64,000 nt of DNA from Microbacterium paraoxydans (GCF_900105335.1 NZ_LT629770.1:3472001-3536000), one strand, 5' to 3'. Positions 1-8,831 are shown, numbered from the stretch's first letter. Numbers and translations are program-made. The notes: generated by a model not told the origin, from the sequence alone.

Positions 1-51
1 GTCGGCGACGAGATCGAGACGACCGAGATGGTGGAGAAGCCGCGCGGCTGA
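1..51 (+). CDS. infB: Translation initiation factor IF-2, C-terminal end (partial)
   Basis: The window opens inside a gene; only the last 16 codons are seen, ending in TGA. The residues VGDEIETTEMVEKPRG match the usual end of IF-2 (a GDEIE..EM.EK.R pattern in the last beta-barrel domain). IF-2 is the GTPase that delivers initiator tRNA to the 30S subunit. The call is supported by position: rbfA follows directly, as in the common nusA-infB-rbfA-truB order, and a hairpin follows the stop. The fragment is too short for more to be said. Confidence 0.8.
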   Translation, partial: VGDEIETTEMVEKPRG

Positions 52-65
52 TCCGCACGACTGCG

Positions 66-107
66 GCGGCTGCCTCCTCCTCCCGTGACGGGGGAGGGGG
101 CAGCCGC
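66..107 (+). terminator. Hairpin after infB
   Basis: A 9-bp perfect outer stem (GCGGCTGCC with GGCAGCCGC) extends imperfectly inward through a C/T-rich arm facing a G-rich arm. It lies 14 bases after the infB stop and has no U tract, as is usual for high-GC actinobacteria. It probably ends or attenuates the nusA-infB transcript before rbfA. Confidence 0.6.
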
Positions 108-156
108 CTCCGCGGTTCGCTGGGAGCCGCGATGCACAGAGGTGGGAGAAGGAACA

Positions 157-582
157 ATGGCTGGTGAACGACAGGCCCGACTCGCGGATCGTATCCGCGT
201 GATCCTCGCCGAGCGCTTGGAGAAGGGGCTGCGCGACCCGCGTCTGGGCTTCGTGACCATCACCGACGTCCGCGTGAGCGGCGATCTGCAGCACGCGTCC
301 GTGTTCTACACGGTGCTCGGCACGGAAGAGGAGCGCCTCGCCAGCGGTGCCGCGCTCACCTCTGCGACCGGCATGCTGCGCAGCGAGGTCGGACGACAGC
401 TCAGCACTCGACTCGTCCCTACGCTCGAGTTCATCCCGGACGCGCTCCCGGAGAACGCCGACCACATCACCGCTCTGCTGCGCGAGGCGCAGGAGCGCGA
501 CGCGGAGGTGGCCAAGCTGGCCTCGTCCGCGACCCACGCCGGCGAAGCCGACCCCTACCGGTCGGACGACGACGAGGACTGA
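157..582 (+). CDS. rbfA: 30S ribosome-binding factor A
   Basis: A 141-residue KH-fold protein that binds the immature 30S subunit near the 5' helix of 16S rRNA and helps late maturation and cold adaptation. The N-terminus MAGERQARLADRIRVILAERLE, followed by DPRLGFVTITDVRVSGDLQHASVFY, is the diagnostic RbfA core. The tail is acidic (SDDDED). The ATG at 157 is chosen because a purine-rich GGTGGGAGAAGG lies just upstream and the family begins here; an in-frame earlier start at 85 would sit in the infB terminator. It lies between infB and truB, as in most bacteria. Confidence 0.95.
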   Translation: MAGERQARLADRIRVILAERLEKGLRDPRLGFVTITDVRVSGDLQHASVFYTVLGTEEERLASGAALTSATGMLRSEVGRQLSTRLVPTLEFIPDALPENADHITALLREAQERDAEVAKLASSATHAGEADPYRSDDDED

Positions 583-620
583 TCCCGTCTGATACCCTCA
601 GGTCCGCGGCGGGACAACCG

Positions 621-1250
621 GTGGATCTGGGGGGGATCGACATCGAGTCTCGGAACGCGCCTGCGGGGTCGTCCGTCGCGCCCGGCGACGTCGAGGCGCT
701 GCTGGACGAGCTTCGGGCTCGGGAGCTCGCGTGCGCCCCGCACGTGGCCGCGCGGCTCGTCGCCGCGCTTCCGGCGGACCCGGCGGCCGTCATGGCGGTG
801 GCGGCCCGCCTCACGCCGGAGCAGCGGCGAGGCCTCGGCCGGCTGCCGTGGCCTCTGCCGTCCGTCGCCGACGCCGTCCCTCTCGGCATGCTGTCGGCCC
901 CGGACCGGCTGCTGTTGCTCACCGTGGCACTGGCGTTCGAGGATGACCTCGATCCGGTCCTCGCGGTGGACGGGCGCGGCGTGGAGGAGGTGCGGGCGAG
1001 CGGCGCCGCGCCGCACCTGGTGATCCACGCGGGACGTGTCCGGTTCGCCGACCCCCGGATGGAGACGGGAGTGCACGCGGCCGCCTCTGCGGCTGAGGTC
1101 GCGCACACGCACGCGCGCCTGGCCGCGGTCGCCGTCCGGCGGCGAGATCGGGTGGCTGCGGCCTGGCATCGCGCGCGTGGGGGCGCCGTCCGCGATCAAC
1201 GGTCCGCAGCGGTGCTGACGGCAGGTGCCCGCGCCGCTGCCGCAGAGTGA
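621..1250 (+). pseudogene. LuxR-family regulator, N-terminal part ending at an in-frame TGA
   Basis: This is the 209-codon 5' part of a large LuxR-type regulator. It starts at GTG 621, with a TACCCT -10-like hexamer about 23 bases upstream and GGCGGGA before the start. The sequence (PDRLLLLTVALAFEDDLDPVLA, then an AWHRARGG segment) resembles the helical middle region of large actinobacterial LuxR regulators. The reading frame stops at TGA 1248-1250, but the same frame stays open for 515 more codons and carries the HTH. It is therefore best read as one gene broken by a nonsense codon, or a sequencing error. An N-terminal ATPase domain is not evident. Confidence 0.6.
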
Positions 1251-1325
1251 CGCCAGGAACGCGTACTGCTGCTCGCCGCCGAGGCCGCGAAGCACGCGGC
1301 CGGCGACATCGGCGAGGAGGCGCGA

Positions 1326-2798
1326 GTGCTCGCCGGGTGCGCGGCGCTCGCATGCGGTCATGCGGCGGATGCCGAGGAATGGTTGGGAAGCCTCGTCTGC
1401 GGTGCCGCCGAGCACCGTCGGGGGCGAGCGCTCGGACCGTTCCTCGTCGCCCGCACGTTCCGGTACGGAGCGGTGCCGGCCGTCGATCCGCAGCGGCTCG
1501 CTCCGCTGCGTACGGGGGACGGCGACTCCTGGGCGCGGTTCGCGGCGCTCCTGGCGATCCTGTGCGCGGAGCGCGGCGACCGCAGGGCGGGTCGCCGCTG
1601 GCTCGCCGATGTCCGTGATGGGGCCTCGCGCGTCGGCGGGGACGGCGTCCTGCGGGACGCGGTCGAGTCGCTGTGCGGCCTTCTCGCCGGGGAGGTCGCC
1701 ACGGGTGACGTGCCAGGAACCGGCGGGCTGCTGGGCGCCGTGTCGGGGGCTCTGCACGCCGCGTGCGGCGGCGACATCGACGAGGGCCTGCGGCTGCTGC
1801 AGACCGCGGATCTCCCCGGGGTGGGGGAGCGCGATCCGATGATCCCCGGTTTCGAGCACAGCCCACTGGGCCGGGCCTACCGGATCGTCACCGAGGTGCT
1901 GCTTCTTGTCTGGCGGGGAGACATCGGTCGCGCCCGGCTGCTGCTGCGGCGGGCAGCGGTCGAGCTCCCCGTCGCGATCCCGTTCGCGGGACTCGGCGTG
2001 GTGCTGGCGCGGCGGCTCGATCTCGCGGTCCTCGGCGCTTTCAGTCCGATCGCCAGGGCTCTCACCGCCGTGCTGCCTCCGGCCGCAGACATGGACGTAC
2101 TGGTGGACCGCGCTGTCGAGGCGTTCCTGAACGGCTCCTTCGAGGCGGCCGCCGGTGCGATCGGGCTGTGGCGGGATCGCGGGGAGCCGCAGGCGCGCTT
2201 CGCGGTGCCGGGGGTGGAGGAGGTCGTGCTCGTCCCCGAGGCCGGACGGGCGTCACCGGCGGTGCGCCCACCGGAGACGGAGTTCGCCGACGCCGTGCGT
2301 CACGCCGTCGCGGCGTCCGGCGACGGTGCCTGGCGCACGGAGCAGGAGACCCTGCGAGAGGCGGCACGACGGCTTCGGTCGCCCTTCGCCCGCGGCCGTG
2401 TCGAGACGCTGTTGGGGGTCAGGTCCGGGCTGCACGGGGATCCGATCGCGGCCCGCAGTCACCTCGCGCAGGCCGAGAGGCTGTTCGAGGCCGCCGGGGC
2501 GAGCGCGTGGGGGCGTGCCGTCCGCCGGCGTCTGCAGCGGCTGGAGACCGACCCGCACGTCACGGGCGGCGCGTATCTTTTCGTGTGCCGGAGCGCCTGG
2601 GCCCAGCGACTGACACCGCGGGAACTGGAGGTGGCCATGCTCGCCGTCGAAGGCACGGGGAACCGCGCGATCGCGGAGCGCCTGTCGATCTCCGTCCGGA
2701 CGGTCGAGGTGCACCTGGGACGCGTGTTCGCGAAGCTGGACGTCCGCAATCGCGTCGAGCTGACGGTGCTCGCGCACAGGACCGAACAGTACCTCTGA
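1326..2798 (+). CDS. LuxR-family transcriptional regulator, C-terminal part with HTH
   Basis: In the same frame as the segment before it, after the TGA at 1248. The last 60 residues are a classic LuxR/GerE helix-turn-helix (LTPRELEVAMLAVEGTGNRAIAERLSISVRTVEVHL), and the preceding ~400 residues are alanine-rich helical repeats like those of large LAL-type regulators. The GTG at 1326 has a good Shine-Dalgarno (GAGGAGG, five bases of spacing), so a 490-residue product could arise by independent initiation. Open frame also exists between 1251 and 1326, and a read-through product would be about 725 residues. Its target is unknown. It converges on mutY seven bases away. Confidence 0.65.
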   Translation: MLAGCAALACGHAADAEEWLGSLVCGAAEHRRGRALGPFLVARTFRYGAVPAVDPQRLAPLRTGDGDSWARFAALLAILCAERGDRRAGRRWLADVRDGASRVGGDGVLRDAVESLCGLLAGEVATGDVPGTGGLLGAVSGALHAACGGDIDEGLRLLQTADLPGVGERDPMIPGFEHSPLGRAYRIVTEVLLLVWRGDIGRARLLLRRAAVELPVAIPFAGLGVVLARRLDLAVLGAFSPIARALTAVLPPAADMDVLVDRAVEAFLNGSFEAAAGAIGLWRDRGEPQARFAVPGVEEVVLVPEAGRASPAVRPPETEFADAVRHAVAASGDGAWRTEQETLREAARRLRSPFARGRVETLLGVRSGLHGDPIAARSHLAQAERLFEAAGASAWGRAVRRRLQRLETDPHVTGGAYLFVCRSAWAQRLTPRELEVAMLAVEGTGNRAIAERLSISVRTVEVHLGRVFAKLDVRNRVELTVLAHRTEQYL

Positions 2799-2805
2799 GG
2801 CGCGC

Positions 2806-3702
2806 TCACCGCGGCAGGGAGAGGCCCTCCCCGTCGGCTTCCGCGAGCCCGTCGGCGATGAGGGAGTCGATCGCACGATCCCGCTGACGCACGTCGGGCC
2901 AGTCCGGGAGGACGGCGGTAAGCGGGACTGCGGCGGGGGCGGCGGCGCGCAGGAGCCGGAGCACGGCGCCGCGGGCCTGGCGGTCCGAACCCTCGTACGC
3001 GGCCTGTCGTCGTCGCTCATCCCCGGTGTCGGGTCGGCCGGCCGCGAGCCACGCACACCCGTCCGCCAGCGGGCAGCGTTCGCATCGGGGCGCACGGGAC
3101 GTGCAGATCGTCGCGCCGAGCTCCATAGCCGCGGCGTTGAGGACGGCGGCCTCTGCGGGGTCCGCGGGCAGCAGCGCCGCCATGAGCGCAAGGTCGCGGC
3201 GGGACGGGGACCCCGGTTGCGCTCGTCCCTCGACCGCCCTGGCCAGCACGCGCCGGGTGTTGGTGTCGACGACGGGATGACGGTCGCCGTACGCGAACAC
3301 GGCCACGGCACGGGCGGTGTAGTCGCCGATCCCGGAGAGGGCGAGGAGGGCGTCGACGTCACGCGGCACGACGCCGCCGTGGCGCTCGACCACCTCGACG
3401 GCCGCACGGTGCAGCCACAGGGCACGCCGCGGATAGCCGAGGTTCGCCCACTGCTGGACGACGTCCGCAGTGGACGCGGCCGCCATCGCCAGGGGTGTCG
3501 GCCAGCGCGCTAGCCACGCGTCGAGGTGCGGGATCACGCGGGTCACGGGCGTCTGCTGCAGCATGAACTCGCTCACCAGGACGCCCCAGGCGCCGAAGGC
3601 GGCATGGAAGTCCGGACGGCGCCAGGGAAGGTCGCGCGCCGCGGAGGCGTACCAGCCGAGCAGGGGCGTCATCGTCGCGGGAGACGGTGCGGGCGCGGCC
3701 AT
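2806..3702 (-). CDS. mutY: A/G-specific adenine glycosylase
   Basis: Removes adenine mispaired with 8-oxoguanine or guanine in base excision repair. The 298-residue protein has the HhH-GPD core: EFMLQQTPV carries the catalytic Glu, LSGIGDYTARAVAVFAYG is the helix-hairpin-helix, and VVDTNTRRVL carries the catalytic Asp. The Cys cluster for a [4Fe-4S] centre is CTSRAPRCERCPLADGC. The C-terminal MutT-like 8-oxoG domain is very short or absent, as in many actinobacterial MutY proteins. TAGGCT lies six bases before the ATG, so translation is probably leaderless; the ATG ten codons in is less likely. It is divergent from truB through a mirrored promoter. Confidence 0.93.
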   Translation of the reverse strand: MAAPAPSPATMTPLLGWYASAARDLPWRRPDFHAAFGAWGVLVSEFMLQQTPVTRVIPHLDAWLARWPTPLAMAAASTADVVQQWANLGYPRRALWLHRAAVEVVERHGGVVPRDVDALLALSGIGDYTARAVAVFAYGDRHPVVDTNTRRVLARAVEGRAQPGSPSRRDLALMAALLPADPAEAAVLNAAAMELGATICTSRAPRCERCPLADGCAWLAAGRPDTGDERRRQAAYEGSDRQARGAVLRLLRAAAPAAVPLTAVLPDWPDVRQRDRAIDSLIADGLAEADGEGLSLPR

Positions 3703-3759
3703 CCCTCCAGCCTAGGCGAGCGGGCACCGCTCCCTGCCTCGGTAGGCTGGAGGGATGGC
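3698..3759. promoter_or_regulatory. Mirrored divergent promoters of mutY and truB
   Basis: Seventeen bases, TAGGCTGGAGGGATGGC, occur on both strands facing outward (3743-3759 on plus, 3698-3714 on minus). Each copy holds a -10-like TAGGCT, a six-base spacer GGAGGG and the ATG of the gene. The two genes therefore have identical start regions and both look leaderless. Seen directly; promoter function is inferred. Confidence 0.7.
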
Positions 3760-4648
3760 GACCCCCGGCATCCTCCTCGTCGACAAGCCCGGCGGGCTGA
3801 CCAGTCACGACGTCGTCGCCCGCACTCGTCGGGCCTTCGGCACCCGCAAGGTCGGTCACGCCGGTACCCTCGACCCGATGGCCACCGGACTGCTCGTCAT
3901 CGGCATCGAGGGCGCGACCCGCCTCCTCACCTACATCGTGGGCGCGGACAAGACCTACGAGGCGACCATCCGGCTCGGTGCCGTCACCTCGACGGATGAC
4001 GCGGAGGGCGAGACCCTCCACCGCGCGGATGAGAGCGCCCTCGCGGCGATCGCGGATGCGGCGATCGATGCCGGAGTGGCCGCTCTGACGGGCGCGATCT
4101 CCCAGGTCCCGAGCGCGGTCTCGGCGATCAAGGTCGACGGCCGCCGCGCCTACGACCGCGTCCGTGCGGGGGAGGAGGTGGCCCTCCAGCCGCGAGACGT
4201 CGTCGTGTCCCGGTTCGACGTCATCGCGCGACGTCGCGACGATCACGCGATCGACCTCGATGTCGTCGTGGACTGCTCGTCCGGAACCTACATCCGCTCG
4301 CTGGCCCGCGACCTGGGCGCCGCCCTCGGCGTCGGCGGCCACCTGACCGCCCTCCGCCGCACCCGCGTCGGCCCGTTCGACGTGCGCGACGCCGTGACGA
4401 TCGACGCCCTCGAGGGCGCTCCCGTGCTCACCCCCGGGGAGGCCGCCGGCCGCGTCCTCCCCGTCCTCCGCGTCTCGGCGGAGGAGGCACGCGATCTGCG
4501 GCACGGCAAGCGAGTGGCGGGCGCCGCTGCGCGGCTGGACGGCCCGCTCGCGGCCGCCATCGAAGACGACGGCGGCCTGGTGGGGATCGTCGAGAAGCGC
4601 GGTGCCGATGTGAAGAGCGCCATGAACATGCCGGAGGCCTCCCGATGA
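3755..4648 (+). CDS. truB: tRNA pseudouridine(55) synthase
   Basis: Converts U55 in the T-loop of tRNAs to pseudouridine. The 297-residue protein opens with GILLVDKPGGLTSHDVV, followed by KVGHAGTLDPMATGLLV, where the Asp of TLDP is the catalytic nucleophile, then the KTYEA and SSGTYIRSLARDLG motifs of the TruB fold. A C-terminal PUA-like extension follows (~residues 235-290). The ATG is six bases after TAGGCT, so it is probably leaderless. Its stop overlaps the next ATG (ATGA), so the downstream small membrane gene is likely translationally coupled. Confidence 0.96.
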   Translation: MATPGILLVDKPGGLTSHDVVARTRRAFGTRKVGHAGTLDPMATGLLVIGIEGATRLLTYIVGADKTYEATIRLGAVTSTDDAEGETLHRADESALAAIADAAIDAGVAALTGAISQVPSAVSAIKVDGRRAYDRVRAGEEVALQPRDVVVSRFDVIARRRDDHAIDLDVVVDCSSGTYIRSLARDLGAALGVGGHLTALRRTRVGPFDVRDAVTIDALEGAPVLTPGEAAGRVLPVLRVSAEEARDLRHGKRVAGAAARLDGPLAAAIEDDGGLVGIVEKRGADVKSAMNMPEASR

Positions 4649-5013
4649 TCCTGTGGTTCACGATCGTGCAGATCGTCATCGCCATCGCCGCCGGGCTCTT
4701 CTGCCTCGGCGCGGGGTTCGCCGGCCGTCGCCCCAGCGACTTCTCCGTCGGCGCGCTGGCTCTCGTCGAGGTGCTGCTGATCGTGCAGATCGTCGTCGCC
4801 ATCGTCGCGCCGCTCGCGGGGAACCCGCCCACCGGCGACCTGCTGGAGCTCTGGGTGTACCTCGTCTCGGCGGCCCTGCTTCCGATCGGCGCCGTGCTCT
4901 GGGCGCTGATGGAACGCAGCCGGTGGAGCACCGTCGTGCTCGGTGTGGCCGCCCTCGCGATCGCGATCATGCTGTGGCGCATGCAGGTGATCTGGACCGT
5001 CCAGGTCGCCTGA
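4645..5013 (+). CDS. Small four-helix membrane protein, function unknown
   Basis: 122 residues with about four hydrophobic helices (roughly 3-25, 32-57, 65-90, 92-112) separated by short loops. No catalytic motif or known domain is recognised. The start overlaps the truB stop by four bases (ATGA), placing it in the truB-ribF operon. It could be an actinobacterial conserved membrane protein of that locus; no function can be assigned. Confidence 0.8.
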   Translation: MILWFTIVQIVIAIAAGLFCLGAGFAGRRPSDFSVGALALVEVLLIVQIVVAIVAPLAGNPPTGDLLELWVYLVSAALLPIGAVLWALMERSRWSTVVLGVAALAIAIMLWRMQVIWTVQVA

Positions 5014-5068
5014 GCGCCAGCCGGCGCGGACGCAGGGCGGCTCGCCCGGCTCTAGGATGGAATGCGCT

Positions 5069-5506
5069 ATGAGCTCCACCGCCCCCTCCACTCGGATGAC
5101 CGGCATCGGTCGTGTCCTGGTGATCGTCTACGCCGTGATGGCGCTGGCGGCCACCGGGCGCAGCTTCGTGCAGATCGTCCGTCGCTTCGACGAGGCCCCG
5201 TTGGCCTACAGCCTCTCGGCGCTCGCCGCGGTCGTGTACGTCCTGGCGACGCTCGCGCTCGTCTTCGCGCGTCGTCGCGGCTGGTACACCGTCGCGTGGG
5301 TGGCGATCGTCTTCGAGCTCACCGGTGTGCTGGTCGTCGGCGTGCTCAGCCTCGTCCTGCCCGACCTGTTCCAGCACGAGACCGTGTGGTCGCTGTTCGG
5401 CCGCGGCTACCTCTTCATCCCCCTGGTCCTCCCGATCTTCGGCATCTGGTGGCTGCGCACGCACCGGCCCGTCGACGCCGCGCGACCGGTCGAGGTCGCC
5501 GCGTGA
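5069..5506 (+). CDS. Membrane protein of the truB-ribF operon, function unknown
   Basis: 145 residues with four predicted transmembrane helices (about 10-30, 45-70, 77-100, 110-130) and a charged tail ending EVAA. The ATG at 5069 is preferred: TAGGAT lies ten bases upstream, and an in-frame ATG at 5057 overlaps that hexamer. The tail overlaps the ribF start (GTGA). Similar small proteins precede ribF in Microbacteriaceae. No motif gives a function. Confidence 0.8.
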   Translation: MSSTAPSTRMTGIGRVLVIVYAVMALAATGRSFVQIVRRFDEAPLAYSLSALAAVVYVLATLALVFARRRGWYTVAWVAIVFELTGVLVVGVLSLVLPDLFQHETVWSLFGRGYLFIPLVLPIFGIWWLRTHRPVDAARPVEVAA

Positions 5507-6453
5507 TCGTGTTCCGGAGTCCGGACGAGGTGCCGGAGAACTACGGTCCCAGCACCGTCGCCATCGGGAAGTTCGACGGCGTGCACGAGGGGCACCGCGC
5601 CGTCATCCGTCGCCTGGAAGAGGCCGCCGCGGCGTCGGGGAGCCGGGCCGTCGCGGTGACGTTCGACCGTAACCCTCTCGCTGTGATCCGCCCCGACCGG
5701 TGCCCCGAGAACGTCGTGACCGTCGACCGCAAGCTGGAGCTCCTGGGCGAGCTCGGGCTCGACGCGACGCTCGTGCTGACCTTCGACGAGACGCTCGCGG
5801 CCGTCGGTGCGGAGGACTTCGTCGCCGATATCCTCGTCGGCGCGCTGCACGTGTCCACCATCCTCGTGGGCGCCGACTTCCGCTTCGGGCACCGAGGCGC
5901 GGGCACCCCCGACCTATTGCGGGAGCTCGGCCCCCGGTACGGCTTCACCGTCGAGGTCGTCGACGACGTCTACCTCCCGGGGTCCAGCCGTCGCGTCTCG
6001 TCGAGCTGGATCCGCGAGCTCCTGATGGCCGGTGACGTCGCGGAGGCGACTCGCGCTCTCGGCCGATATCCCGACGTGCGCGGCGTGGTGGTCCACGGCC
6101 TGAAGCGCGGACGAGAGCTCGGCTTCCCGACCGCGAACCTCTCCACGATCGTCGATGCGTTCGTGCCGGCGGACGGCGTCTACGCGGGGTGGCTCGTCGA
6201 CCACGACACGGGCATCCGGCACCCGTCGGCGATCTCGGTGGGCACGAACCCCACCTTCGATGACGTGCTCGTGCGGCAGGTCGAGGCGCATGTGCTGGGG
6301 GAGACCGGACTCGATCTCTACGGTCACGACGTGACGGTCGAGTTCGTCGAGCGGCTGCGCGGCATGGTCGCCTTCGAGGGCATCGAGAAGCTGATGAAGC
6401 AGATGGCCGCCGATGTCACGCAGGCCGCGACCATTCTGGACGTGTCCGCGTAA
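5503..6453 (+). CDS. ribF: Bifunctional riboflavin kinase / FAD synthetase
   Basis: Makes FMN from riboflavin and then FAD. The N-terminal FMN adenylyltransferase domain (~residues 15-175) shows VAIGKFDGVHEGHRAVI, ILVGADFRFGHRGAGT and SSSWIRELL. The C-terminal riboflavin kinase domain shows GRELGFPTANL and YAGWLVDHD...ISVGTNPTF. At 316 residues it is of normal length. The GTG at 5503 overlaps the previous stop; a second GTG two codons in is equally possible. ribF normally sits beside rpsO, but here it is separated from it by about 16 kb. Confidence 0.94.
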   Translation: MIVFRSPDEVPENYGPSTVAIGKFDGVHEGHRAVIRRLEEAAAASGSRAVAVTFDRNPLAVIRPDRCPENVVTVDRKLELLGELGLDATLVLTFDETLAAVGAEDFVADILVGALHVSTILVGADFRFGHRGAGTPDLLRELGPRYGFTVEVVDDVYLPGSSRRVSSSWIRELLMAGDVAEATRALGRYPDVRGVVVHGLKRGRELGFPTANLSTIVDAFVPADGVYAGWLVDHDTGIRHPSAISVGTNPTFDDVLVRQVEAHVLGETGLDLYGHDVTVEFVERLRGMVAFEGIEKLMKQMAADVTQAATILDVSA

Positions 6454-6495
6454 CACGACGGCGCCGTGGTTCCGCGGCCGGTGCTCGCGATGACA

Positions 6496-6654
6496 TAGAA
6501 TGGGATCAGGCTCCCGCCGGTCCCGCACTCATCGCGTGCTCCGGAGGGAACACCGATCCACAGTCCGCACGGTCCTGGCTCACGCCACACGCGGACGACG
6601 AGAACGGCTCGCGGCTCCCCGGAGGCGCCGGAGCCCTTCAGGCTCAGGAGGAGC
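6496..6654 (+). promoter_or_regulatory. Putative promoter and long leader of the SNF2 helicase gene
   Basis: A TAGAAT hexamer at 6496-6501 is the best -10 candidate. It implies an untranslated leader of about 145 bases ending in a strong AGGAGG Shine-Dalgarno just before the ATG. No convincing ORF or known riboswitch is seen in the leader. Confidence 0.35.
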
Positions 6655-8799
6655 ATGCCGACCACGGCAACCGCCGCCCCGCGGCGTAAGAAGACGTCCC
6701 GTCGCGACGACGAGGCACCGCTCATCCCGATCCTCGCGCGCAAGGTGCGCGAGATCGAGGCGAAGTCCCAGCGCGGCAAGCTGGGCCCCACGAACCGCAC
6801 GAAGTTCCAGGTGATCGCCTTCCTGGTGCGCGAGGAGCGTGCCCGCGTGAAGGCCGATTCCGAGATCACCGACGCGGCCCGCGCCGAGCTGCTCAAGCGC
6901 CTCGACGGCGTCGCGACGATCCTCGCGAAGACGGCCGCACGGGACACGTCGCTCATCCAGCTGCTCGAAGCGGACCAGGCCACGTCGCCCGTCGCGAAGC
7001 GGATGCGTCGCGACTGGCTGCTCGAGTCCGGCGCGGAGCTCCCGCCAGAGGAGCTCATCATCGCCGACCCGGCGCCCGTGCAGACGCCCGTGGTGCCCGC
7101 GGCCATCGCGGAGCGTCAGGTCACCCCGCCCTCGGTGGAGGCCCGTCAGCTCGCCAACCCGTTCCTTGCGCCCGACCTGACCCCGCGACCGGCCAGCACG
7201 CCCCGCCGCCGCCTCGACGGCTGGGAGCTCATGGGGCCGCTGTACAAGGCCTTCGAGACCGGCGCGGGCGGTGCCGCGGCCTCGATGGAGCTTCCGCCGG
7301 CCCCGGAGTTCGACCACATCTCGCCCAAGGGGCGCGAGGTCATGGTGCACCAGTCCCGTTTCCTCGAGGCTGTGCGCGCCGGGCACCGCAGCTTCCTGCT
7401 CGCCGACGAGCCGGGCCTCGGCAAGACGGCGCAGTCGGTGCTCGCGGCCTCGGTCGCCGGCGCCTATCCGCTGCTCGTCGTGGTGCCCAACGTCGTGAAG
7501 ATGAACTGGGCGCGCGAGGTCGAGCGGTGGACGCCGCAGCGTCGTGCCACGGTCATCCAGGGCGACGGCGACGACATCGACGCCTTCGCCGACGTGTTCA
7601 TCGTGAACTACGAGATCCTCGACCGTCACATGTCCTGGCTCGCGTCGATCGGCCTGCGCGGCATGGTCGTCGACGAGGCGCACTTCATCAAGAACCTCTC
7701 GTCGCAGCGTTCGCAGAACGTGCTGTCGCTCGCGGCACAGGTGCGCGAGCGCACCCCGGGGCACGATCCGCTCATGCTCGCCCTCACGGGTACCCCGCTC
7801 ATCAACGACGTCGAGGACTTCGACGCCATCTGGCGTTTCCTCGGCTGGACGAACGGGGAGAAGCCCGGACCGGAGCTCATGGAGAAGCTCGACGCGACGG
7901 GGCTCACGCCGGCGGACAAGGCCTTCTACCCGGAGGCCCGCGACGCGGTGATCTCGATGGGCATCGTGCGGCGCAAGAAGAAGGATGTCGCCGCCGACCT
8001 GCCCGACAAGCTGGTCGCCGATCTGCCGGTGCAGCTCGACGACGAGTTCGGTCGCAGCATCCGCCAGGCCGAGCGCGAACTGGGAGAGCGTCTGGCCGCC
8101 CGCTACCGCCGCATCATCGAGGCACGCGGCGACCGCGGTCTCGCGCCCGGAGAGATCGACGACGACATTGTCCGGCTCGTGGCGCAGAACGAGCTCGAGG
8201 AGTCGAAGGCCGCCGGTACCGGGGGAGACAACGTCTTCACCATGGTGCGCCGCATCGGTCAGGCGAAGGCCCTCCTCGCGGCCGACTACGCCGCACAGCT
8301 GCAGCGGTCGGTCGGCAAGGTCGTGTTCTTCGCGAAGCACATCGACGTCATGGACCAGGCGGAGGCGCACTTCGCCTCGGCCGGCATCCGCGCGGTATCC
8401 ATTCGCGGTGACCAGACGAACACGGCACGGCAGCAGGCCATCGACGACTTCAACGGCGACCCCGAGGTCGGCATCGCGGTGTGCTCGCTCACGGCGGCCG
8501 GCGTCGGGCTCAACCTGCAGGCGGCGTCGAACGTCGTGCTCGCGGAGCTGTCGTGGACGGCGGCCGAGCAGACGCAGGCCATCGACCGCGTGCACCGCAT
8601 CGGGCAGGACGAGCCGGTCACGGCGTGGCGGATCATCGCCGCCCACACGATCGACACGAAGATCGCGGAGCTCATCGACCAGAAGCAGGGCCTCGCGGCC
8701 CGCGCTCTGGACGGCGAGGCGACGGAGGAGACGGGGAGCGAGTCGGTGCAGCTGGCGGCGCTCACGCATCTTCTGCGCGAGGCTCTGGGCGGGCGCTGA
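6655..8799 (+). CDS. SNF2-family DEAD/DEAH-box helicase
   Basis: A 714-residue ATP-dependent DNA translocase or annealing helicase resembling the SMARCAL1/HARP branch. The first ~210 residues are a basic, probably flexible N-terminus. The ATPase core follows: Walker A EPGLGKTAQS near 250, DEAH in VVDEAHFIKN near 340, TGTPL near 378, then the C-terminal helicase domain with SIRGDQTN near 581 and the arginine-finger motif AIDRVHRIGQDEPV near 643. It has a strong AGGAGG RBS and is probably monocistronic, ending in a hairpin. A role in DNA repair or remodelling is inferred from the family. No restriction or phage-defence partners lie beside it. Confidence 0.88.
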   Translation: MPTTATAAPRRKKTSRRDDEAPLIPILARKVREIEAKSQRGKLGPTNRTKFQVIAFLVREERARVKADSEITDAARAELLKRLDGVATILAKTAARDTSLIQLLEADQATSPVAKRMRRDWLLESGAELPPEELIIADPAPVQTPVVPAAIAERQVTPPSVEARQLANPFLAPDLTPRPASTPRRRLDGWELMGPLYKAFETGAGGAAASMELPPAPEFDHISPKGREVMVHQSRFLEAVRAGHRSFLLADEPGLGKTAQSVLAASVAGAYPLLVVVPNVVKMNWAREVERWTPQRRATVIQGDGDDIDAFADVFIVNYEILDRHMSWLASIGLRGMVVDEAHFIKNLSSQRSQNVLSLAAQVRERTPGHDPLMLALTGTPLINDVEDFDAIWRFLGWTNGEKPGPELMEKLDATGLTPADKAFYPEARDAVISMGIVRRKKKDVAADLPDKLVADLPVQLDDEFGRSIRQAERELGERLAARYRRIIEARGDRGLAPGEIDDDIVRLVAQNELEESKAAGTGGDNVFTMVRRIGQAKALLAADYAAQLQRSVGKVVFFAKHIDVMDQAEAHFASAGIRAVSIRGDQTNTARQQAIDDFNGDPEVGIAVCSLTAAGVGLNLQAASNVVLAELSWTAAEQTQAIDRVHRIGQDEPVTAWRIIAAHTIDTKIAELIDQKQGLAARALDGEATEETGSESVQLAALTHLLREALGGR

Positions 8800-8801
8800 G
8801 A

Positions 8802-8831
8802 CGCCGTCAAGAACACGGGTTCTTAACGGCG
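8802..8831 (+). terminator. Terminator of the SNF2 helicase gene
   Basis: Thirteen-base stem CGCCGTCAAGAAC / GTTCTTAACGGCG with one mismatch and a four-base loop, starting two bases after the stop codon. No U tract. Confidence 0.75.

Noticed and set aside
1248..1250. TGA as a selenocysteine codon
   Set aside because: LuxR regulators contain no selenocysteine, no SECIS-like hairpin is evident just downstream, and no sel genes are in the window.
6463..6472. ACGGCGCCGT palindrome after ribF as a terminator
   Set aside because: It is a ten-base palindrome without a loop and without a U tract, so it would not form a useful RNA hairpin.
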